From Hormiphora californensis (taxonomy: Eukaryota > Ctenophora > Tentaculata > Cydippida > Pleurobrachiidae), in the NCBI GenBank assembly GCA_020137815.1, contig CM035361.1, positions 1,617,024-1,681,023 of the forward strand: a stretch of 64,000 nucleotides of DNA. The letters are read 5' to 3'. The translations under genes and the position numbers were made by a program. The notes below the pieces were generated by a model, which saw only the letters and a list, made by a program, of their open reading frames with translations, was not told where the DNA came from and made no database searches. Each line of letters begins with the position of its first letter. Within the stretch, counting starts at the first letter, position 1. Of the stretch, positions 58,423-64,000 are shown piece after piece.

Positions 58423-61400
58423 CTCTCTCTCTCTTTCTCTCTCACCCGCCCCCCTCTCTCTCTCTCTCCCCTGACCCCAGCATCCTCTCACTCTCTCCAG
58501 GTCTTGCTAGCCTCAGCGTCTATCCCTGGTAACCCTCTCACTAAGGCCCGTGCCAATGGATCTCTCAACATTCTATCTGATGTTATACCAGAACACAGCC
58601 AGGGCTCAGCGGACCCAAAACGAGATTTACAGAGACACAAGGTAACGAATTGTAAACTCAGTTTTATCAAACTGAGGCCTGAGCTAGTCCTATTTCTTCA
58701 CTTCAGATCATACATTGTTCCGTGTTAACCAAAACATTGTTCCGTGGTAACCATGGTAACCATTGTAACCAATACATTGTTCCATACAGTAACCGTGAAT
58801 CACCCCTCTCTCAGGAGATCATTACCAAGGCGGTATCTGGATCCCTACTACTGCTGCTAAAACACTTCCGCGTTAACCACATCCTACAGTTTGAGTTTGT
58901 GTGTCAGTACATGTTCTATGCTAACTGTATTCCACTCGTTCTAAAGTTTCTCAACCAGGTAATCCTTTAGAGTTCAGGACAGGGGGAGTGGGGACTTTAT
59001 TATTTAGTTCGAGACAGGGGGCCTTTATATTACTAATCCTTTAGAATTAGGGGCAAGGGGTCTTTATTACTAACTACTGATACCTCGCAGGAGGGGGGGG
59101 GCTATCTCGCTAGATTATATGACTTCGCAGTTTAATCCACTGATTGTTCCAGGACATGAACGCTTTCGTTACTGCTGACAACAATATTCCAATGCAAGAG
59201 TTCCCCATCTGCCTGTTCTATGTTCCCGAACCCCAGGTTGGTTCAACCAATGTTCCGTGGTAACCATGGTAACCAATACAATATTCCGTGGTAACCATGG
59301 TAATCCATACAATGTTGCGTGGTAGTAACCATGGTAACCAAAACATGGTTCCATGGTAACTGCTGTTTTCCTGGGTTATCACTTATCACTATCCACTACT
59401 AATCAGTGATGAGTCTATCTATCTATCTAGAAACAAACACCCGTCTAACAAACACCCCTCTCTCAGCCCAGTAGAGTGATCTCTGAAGATGGAGAAGAGT
59501 CAACTGTTGGTCCTGTCTGCTGGAGAAACATGTTCAGTACTATAAACATGCTGAGGTAATTACTGCAATTAATTAGTTCAGCACAACTAACATGATGTGG
59601 TAATTAGGCAATTAATTAATCCATCACAACACGCATGTTGAATTGTGGTTATTATCCAGTTAATTAGTCAACCCCCCTCTCTCCACAGAATACTACAAAA
59701 GTTTACCAAGTGGAGGGCTCCCAGAGTTATAATGCTGAACGTTTTCAAAAGCCCGCCGATACTGAAGAAAACTCTCAAGGTAGATATGACACCTCTAGAC
59801 TCATCTTAGATTCATCTTATCTAGACATCATGACATGGTGGCATTTGTTGACATATTTAAAGAATGTCCAATTATCATTATTTTACCCCGATCTAACGGG
59901 CAAAACCCTTTCTCCCGAGCACCCTGGTAAATCGATAGTACGTACGATACTTCGTAATGATAGAATCCTCAACACTGCTATTAAGGGTACGCTAACCAAA
60001 AATTTTTTTCGAGTGCAGGGAAATCTCTCACCGTAGGGTTGTAGGCCATACCAAGGAGACCTCAAATATGTAATTTTAGCCCTTAAGTCGAATTCATATT
60101 TTTGCTACAGCTGTTTAAAATATGTCCTGTAAATACGTTTTTGGCATCTCAAAAAAAAATTTTAAAAGATAGGAGCATGAAAATTTGGGGATTTGAAGAG
60201 GACATGAAGGTGAATAACCACAAAAATTTTTTTTGCAATCCGAGCTGATTTCCGCTCCTGAGATGGATTTCTTTTTTTCCACTTTAACGCCCTTTTTGGA
60301 AAAGTTCCGAAAACATGTGAAAGCTGTAAATTGGTGAAAAGTTGCGTCTAACGATTATCTAAGTGGCCATAAATTTTGGGCGTGTCCTTATTTGAGATAA
60401 GCTGTACAGAGTTTTTTTTGTGAAAGCCATCATTTCAGAAATAAATAAATTCCCTGTATCTCAAAAACGACTGATCGTAGAGACCTGAGACTATGCTTAA
60501 ACGATTCAGAAGGTCCGATTTTGGGGGGGTCTTCTGAGAGACATTTTGCTCCTACTTCAACCGTTTTTGCTGTAATTGCGAAAAACAAATTCTATGAAAA
60601 GGGCAAAAGCTAAAATCCAATATCCTGTAATTAGGGAATTTTAGCTAAGAAAGGACCGAACCTATGGAAAAATGTGTAACAAGCTAATTCCTTCACTATT
60701 TGGTCCATATGGGTCCCTATAATCACCAAAAACAAAATCACAAAAAATCCACGATGGCGAAGATGGGTTTTTGTTTTTCGCAATTACAGCAAAAACGGTT
60801 GAAGTAGGAGCAAAATGTCTCTCAGAAGACCCCCCCAAAATCAGACCTTCTGAATCGTTTAAGCATAGTCTCAGGTCTCTACGATCAGTCGTTTTTGAGA
60901 TACAGGGAATTTATTTATTTCTGAAATGATGGCTTTCACAAAAAAAACTCTGTACAGCTTATCTCAAATAAGGACACGCCCAAAATTTATGGCCACTTAG
61001 ATAATCGTTAGACGCAACTTTTCACCAATTTACAGCTTTCACATGTTTTCGGAACTTTTCCAAAAAGGGCGTTAAAGTGGAAAAAAAGAAATCCATCTCA
61101 GGACCGGAAATCAGCTCGGATTGCAAAAAAAATTTTTGTGGTTATTCACCTTCATGTCCTCTTCAAATCCCCAAATTTTCATGCTCCTATCTTTTAAAAA
61201 TTTTTTTTGAGATGCCAAAAACGTATTTACAGGACATATTTTAAACAGCTGTAGCAAAAATATGAATTCGACTTAAGGGCTAAAATTACATATTTGAGGT
61301 CTCCTTGGTATGGCCTACAACCCTACGGTGAGAGATTTCCCTGCACTCGAAAAAATTTTTTGGTTAGCGTACCCTTAAAGCTCTATTATTATAGTTCCAT

Positions 61401-64000
61401 ACGTTCTCTGCTAGGTATCATCTTTCATTTGTAATGCTGCAGAGGGGTATCTGCTTTCATCCTAACTCTCTATCCACCCTCTCACTGTATATCTGCTGTC
61501 AGGGCATAGTAATTGTGTGATAGTGTTACACCAGCTCTCCCACTATCTACCCTCCCCTCCTCGATCATGTCATGTCCCCTCCTGTTACTCCTTGAACATT
61601 ATCTGCATACCCTGTAGGACTGTTATATTCCGTTACATGTTATCCTGTTATAGGACCATTATTTTCCCTGCTCTTCAATATATTGTTACACTTTTAGCCT
61701 TTACGCTATGTTGTGATAAGAGTTTCCGTGCTCCAATCTCTGTAACTTACGTCATTTCAGCAATGCCATCACATAATTGAGCTTACTTTAATAGGTTTCA
61801 CTGCTAGTTGTGACGGCCAGTTGTCTCTATCTCTATTCTCTCGCTAGTCGCTAGTTGTGACGGCTTTCTGCACTCTCAGATTCTATACATACCATGTTTA
61901 GTACTCAAGGTTTAGTTTTGTTACTTTTGATTTTTGAGTTGAGTCCATTCCAAATTACAAATCTTGGTCCTCAACACAGCCGTTTCGTCTCAAGTTAAAA
62001 GTGAAAATCTGGCCAGAAAATACATCTTAAAATACATATGATATGGCTCAATAAACAATAGATGGTGAAATAGTTGGATGACGTATAGCTAATAGCGAAC
62101 TGAGCTTGAGATGTTGGAATTCACTCATATCACACTACAAAATTGCACTTCCTAAATAATCCCATTATTAAAACAGAGAAGTAGATGACCAGGGTATTTA
62201 CTAAACTTTAAGATACGAAATATTCAGGAACGTATTATAACCACTTCCGCAGGTGTCACACCCAATGGTGCAGTTATACGTGCTAAAATTGTTCAAGGGA
62301 CAGGCACGGTACATGGGGAAGAATTGGAGGAAAGCCAATATGCGAATCATGAGTGCAATATACCAACACGTTAGACACAGGTTAGTGTTCAGGATAGAAA
62401 GAATCCTTGGGAGTTTAGACTTTTACAATTTACTCAATCTTTGATAATTGAATATATTTAGAAAAAACTGTTTTTAGGTTATTGGATGATTGGGCGTATG
62501 GCAGTGATCTTGATACTCGTCAGTGGGAGACACCACATGAGGAACAACAGCTGAAACAAACCATCCAACATTACATGGGTGTGTCTCACCAAATTGACAC
62601 CAAAATTTCAAACTCGGAGAATTTCAAAAAAAAATATATCATCTGAAAGCGGGTAAAGGACTGATCATTTCGGTATGTCGCGTCAGTTTAATTGATTATT
62701 AATTAATTAATTATTAATTAATTAGCGACCGTAACATTGGTAACGACCGTAACGTTTCGGTCGTTACAGTGTATTTTATTTAAAATTACACATAAAATGG
62801 TCGTAACGACCGTAACGTAACGGTCGTTACATATGTAACGACTGTAACGTAACGGTCGTTACATTTGTAACGACTGTAACGTTACGGTCGTTACATTTGA
62901 AACGACCGTAACGTTTTACCACCGTAATGTTACGGTCGTTGCCTAAAATGACCGTATTTTGTAACGACCGTAACGTTACGGTCGTTACAAATGTAACGAC
63001 CGTAACGTTTCGGTCGTTACATTTGTAACGACCGTAACGTTTCGGTCGTTACATTTGTAACGACCGTTACGTTACGGTTGCTGTTACGGTCGTTACAAAT
63101 GTTACATCTCCAGATTGTTCAGGCAGCCACGGCCATACTTTTTGGACTAAGGCTTTAGAATTCAGACAGGAGAAAGTACTCAGTCACAGCTACCGCTGAG
63201 TACCAGTTTCAACTTCGTACGATAACTACAACCGATTCTATGATCGTTCAAAAATGCGTTACGGTCGTTACGGTCGTTACGTCAACGCCAAAAAAAGGCA
63301 TTTTTTGGCATATTATGCATCATAATTCAGCTCAGTGATGCATAATTATCATAATATTTAGTAATTCAGTAGTTCAGACATTTTCTGACAGTTTGGTACC
63401 AAAATTAACAAAATTGGCCAATGTTTAGGTGGTCTACGGACCTGTACAAAATTTCCAAACTCGAGGTGTCAATTTGGTGAGACACACCCACATGGGTATA
63501 CTGGGCTATACTCCTTCATAAAACTAACTATGTATTACCCATGCTCCTTCATCAAACTAACCATCGCCTCTGCTCCTTCATAAAACTAACCATCGCCCCT
63601 GCTCCTTCATAAAACTAACCATCGACCCTGGTCCTTCATAAAACTAATCATCGCCCCTACTCCTTCATGAAACTAACCATCGTGCCCTACTCCTTGTTAA
63701 AACTAACCATCGACCCTGGTCCTTCATAAAACAAACCATTACCCCTGCTCCTTCATAAAACTAACCATCGACCCTGGCCCTTCATAAAACAAACCATCGC
63801 CTCTGCTCCTTCATAAAACTAACCATCGCCCCCTGCTCCTTCATAAAACTAACCACTCTGCTGACCCACCAGGTATGTGGTATAAAGACCTCTACTCAGA
63901 GACGATCCCCTACCCACCGCACCACATTGACGACGAACACATAACAACTGATGTTGATGAGTTCATTGCTAGTGTACATGTTGAAATGCCTCGAGACTTC
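45812..64000 (+). CDS. STRIP1: Striatin-interacting protein (STRIP/FAM40), 3' end off the right edge
   Basis: Exons: 45812-45980, 46144-46317, 52101-52246, 52398-52501, 55860-55971, 56189-56329, 56730-56809, 56942-57106, 57209-57359, 58501-58641, 58815-58958, 59153-59236, 59467-59555, 59689-59779, 62253-62380, 62478-62578 and 63873 onward. Phases agree at every junction, giving 716 codons so far against 837 residues in human STRIP1. STRIP is a core subunit of the STRIPAK PP2A-striatin complex, which restrains Hippo and related kinases. Matches include NELAELYSYSG, DIEMYLRACRQKHLGINLAG with TTVGLPHSIQEG, ITKAVSGSLLLLLKHFRVNH, FYANCIPLVLKFLNQ, MVQLYVLKLFKGQARYMGKN and LDDWAYGSDLDTRQWE. The last visible bases, VEMPRDF, correspond to the human segment about 20 residues from the end. 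Introns carry the 42-bp array, a nested gene, a palindrome and an inserted element. Confidence 0.95.
46346..52100 (+). repeat. 42-bp minisatellite of 3' splice sites filling STRIP intron 2
   Basis: About 137 copies of a 42-base unit made of CTAATCCTACCCTCCCCC, TACTCCCAG and GCTTTCACAACTGTC. Each copy has a branch-point-like CTAAT, a pyrimidine tract and CAG followed by the first bases of exon 3 (GCTTTTACAAC). The last copy is the real acceptor. Central copies (about 46.9-50.0 kb) have many indels, while those at 50.0-52.1 kb are more uniform. Larger duplications are visible: a block around CCCATGGGCGTTTACAAC recurs at 47737, 48523, about 49570, about 49830 and 51008. Confidence 0.97.
53270..54215. 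repeat. Inverted repeat flanking exons 2 and 3 of the nested gene
   Basis: Arms at about 53270-53478 and 54000-54215 are reverse complements, best preserved in the inner 130 bases (GGGTGAATGCC and AAAAAGGCAT motifs). The inner 520 bases contain coding exons of the minus-strand secreted protein. Each arm carries a short internal palindrome, ATGCCTTCGGCAT. Confidence 0.88.
53528..54744 (-). CDS. Small secreted protein, nested in STRIP intron 4
   Basis: Exons are 54618-54744, 53747-53884 and 53528-53664, GT-AG with matching phases, giving 133 residues. The N-terminus MLRIVSLVLLAMALVSADI is a signal peptide with a likely cut after VSA. The mature part has four cysteines (SLCVRTCSG, MTECEF and a terminal C), TNWVDYQTDGMYTKIDM, LNGKSSHWRAKG, TSFRVYVDTAEAG and YHWSITWIAVGYAC. 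From memory this resembles a family of small secreted proteins in marine invertebrates and some bacteria with SLGGxSxHW, GFRVYV and WHIxWI motifs. I know no established function; a lectin-like beta-sandwich is only a guess. Its transcription opposes STRIP. Confidence 0.75.
54745..55859. other. Rest of STRIP intron 4: MITE and a diverged direct repeat
   Basis: A segment at 54773-54855 (GTGCTCCAGAATGACC, then TTTGATTAAAAAACGATTAG) recurs diverged at 55725-55795. The frame at 54960-55163 runs into the MITE at 55110-55216 and is not coding. Confidence 0.65.
55110..55216. mobile_element. Small MITE, second copy
   Basis: It has AGGAACCGACCGAATC at one end and ATTCGGTCGGTTCCT at the other, in opposite orientation to the copy at 33331-33438. 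The shared interior includes GGTTATCAGCCAATCA-type sequence and GTCACGTGACC. Confidence 0.75.
56432..56729 (+). repeat. Tandem copies of the STRIP exon 7 3' splice junction
   Basis: Segments resembling TCCCCTCCCACTAG followed by GTTCTCCAGCCCCGTTACCC begin at 56432, 56551, 56616 and 56670, before the real exon start at 56730. Steps are 119, 65, 54 and 60, so most are out of frame, and the last copy reads into the TAG of the true acceptor. A small inverted repeat (GGGGAGAGGGGTTATTGGGG) sits at 56455-56510. Confidence 0.85.
57538..57664 (-). mobile_element. tRNA-derived SINE
   Basis: On the minus strand the head reads GGCGAGGTAGCTCAATAGG and continues as a tRNA-like fold: a 7-bp acceptor stem (GGCGAGG/CCTCGCC), a 4-bp D stem and a 5-bp T stem around TTCGAGC. 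The anticodon arm is weak, with A at position 33 and a mismatch. A tail, AGATATTTTTCTAG to CCTGATCAGATCTCATT, follows and is shared with 41670-41735. The A and B boxes suggest Pol III transcription. Confidence 0.78.
57860..58110. repeat. About 31- to 34-bp tandem repeat in STRIP intron 9
   Basis: Units contain ATCACACACTTGTAGAGAGA and TATATCTTGTAG, within a larger duplication of AAAATAACGTCTTGGGCAAA. Confidence 0.85.
58338..58460. repeat. (CT)n microsatellite before STRIP exon 10
   Basis: A pure CT tract of about 85 bases then an interrupted one ends some 40 bases before the acceptor at 58500, so the pyrimidine tract of this splice site is embedded in the microsatellite. Confidence 0.93.
59981..61378. 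mobile_element. Long palindrome of about 1.4 kb bounded by TTAA
   Basis: Arms of about 620 bases are near-perfect reverse complements with a centre of about 160 bases at 60600-60765. The ends read TTAAGGGTACGCTAACC and GGTTAGCGTACCCTTAA, so a TTAA target as in piggyBac-type elements is plausible. The centre contains AACAAGCTAATTCCTTCACTA, which is also found near the ends of the 23016-24042 palindrome. It lies in STRIP intron 14. Confidence 0.88.
61379..62252. other. Rest of STRIP intron 14
   Basis: Nothing coding is seen. The direct words TTGTGACGGCCAGTTG and TTGTGACGGCTTTC at about 61810 and 61855 are the only repeats noted. Confidence 0.55.
62577..63489. mobile_element. Inverted-repeat element inserted at the donor of STRIP exon 16
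   Basis: The ends GGGTGTGTCTCACCAAATTG and CAATTTGGTGAGACACACCC are reverse complements. ACAT precedes the left end and follows the right end, fitting a 4-bp target duplication. The interior is dominated by GTAACGACCGTAACG words on both strands at 62720-63110, so it is rich in hairpins. No protein is encoded. Confidence 0.85.
63495..63860 (+). repeat. 29-bp minisatellite sharing its core with the SHOC2 array
   Basis: About twelve copies of a 29-base unit made of CCATCGCCCC and TGCTCCTTCATAAAACTAA, with minor variants, fill the end of STRIP intron 16. The 19-base core and the unit length equal those of the array at 43056-43915 read on the other strand. Confidence 0.92.

Overview
The window is nuclear DNA from an animal. 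Protein-coding genes carry many short spliceosomal introns (GT-AG), and the products are animal families: a MARK/Par-1 kinase, deoxyhypusine synthase, two SHOC2 paralogs, METTL18, an HNK-1-type carbohydrate sulfotransferase and a STRIP (FAM40) protein. Sequence divergence, compact introns and the repeat load suggest a non-vertebrate, perhaps early-branching animal such as a cnidarian or sponge; the species cannot be fixed from the sequence.

Layout. 378-8401 (-): MARK kinase, whose C-terminal exons lie beyond the left edge. 9877-15796 (-): a five-exon gene for a Gln/Pro/Asn-rich protein of unknown family. 16536-18086 (+): an internally deleted non-LTR retrotransposon, then a 36-bp minisatellite. 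20169-21654 (+): a candidate LAT-like transmembrane adaptor with ten YxN repeats. 22145-25542 (-): a six-exon PGYxGYxP protein. 26496-27711 (-): a sulfotransferase. 31406-32464 (+): intronless DHPS. 32728-35393 and 38474-43071 (+): tandem SHOC2 paralogs. 44335-45159 (+): METTL18. 45812 to beyond 64000 (+): STRIP, with at least 17 exons and a small secreted-protein gene nested on the opposite strand in intron 4. MARK, SHOC2 and STRIP belong to kinase/phosphatase signalling, but nothing shows that they are co-regulated; the order looks like ordinary animal gene order.

Repeats fill much of the rest: (GA/CT)n tracts, four long inverted repeats of about 0.6-1.4 kb, piggyBac-like and Tc1/mariner-like non-autonomous elements, a tRNA-derived SINE, a DNA transposon with a 9-bp target duplication, and several minisatellites.

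The most striking observation is that tandem repeats here are repeatedly seeded on splice junctions. STRIP intron 2 is a 5.75-kb array of about 137 copies of a 42-bp unit, each copy a complete 3' splice site (CTAAT, pyrimidine tract, CAG, first exon bases). The 12 units nearest the real exon are spaced by exactly 42 and are open in the exon's frame. The PGYxGYxP gene has the same arrangement with a 66-bp unit, and STRIP exon 7 and SHOC2b exon 3 have out-of-frame or stop-containing versions. Two transposons sit at or within two bases of 5' splice sites, and two TTTG tracts start at or near others.
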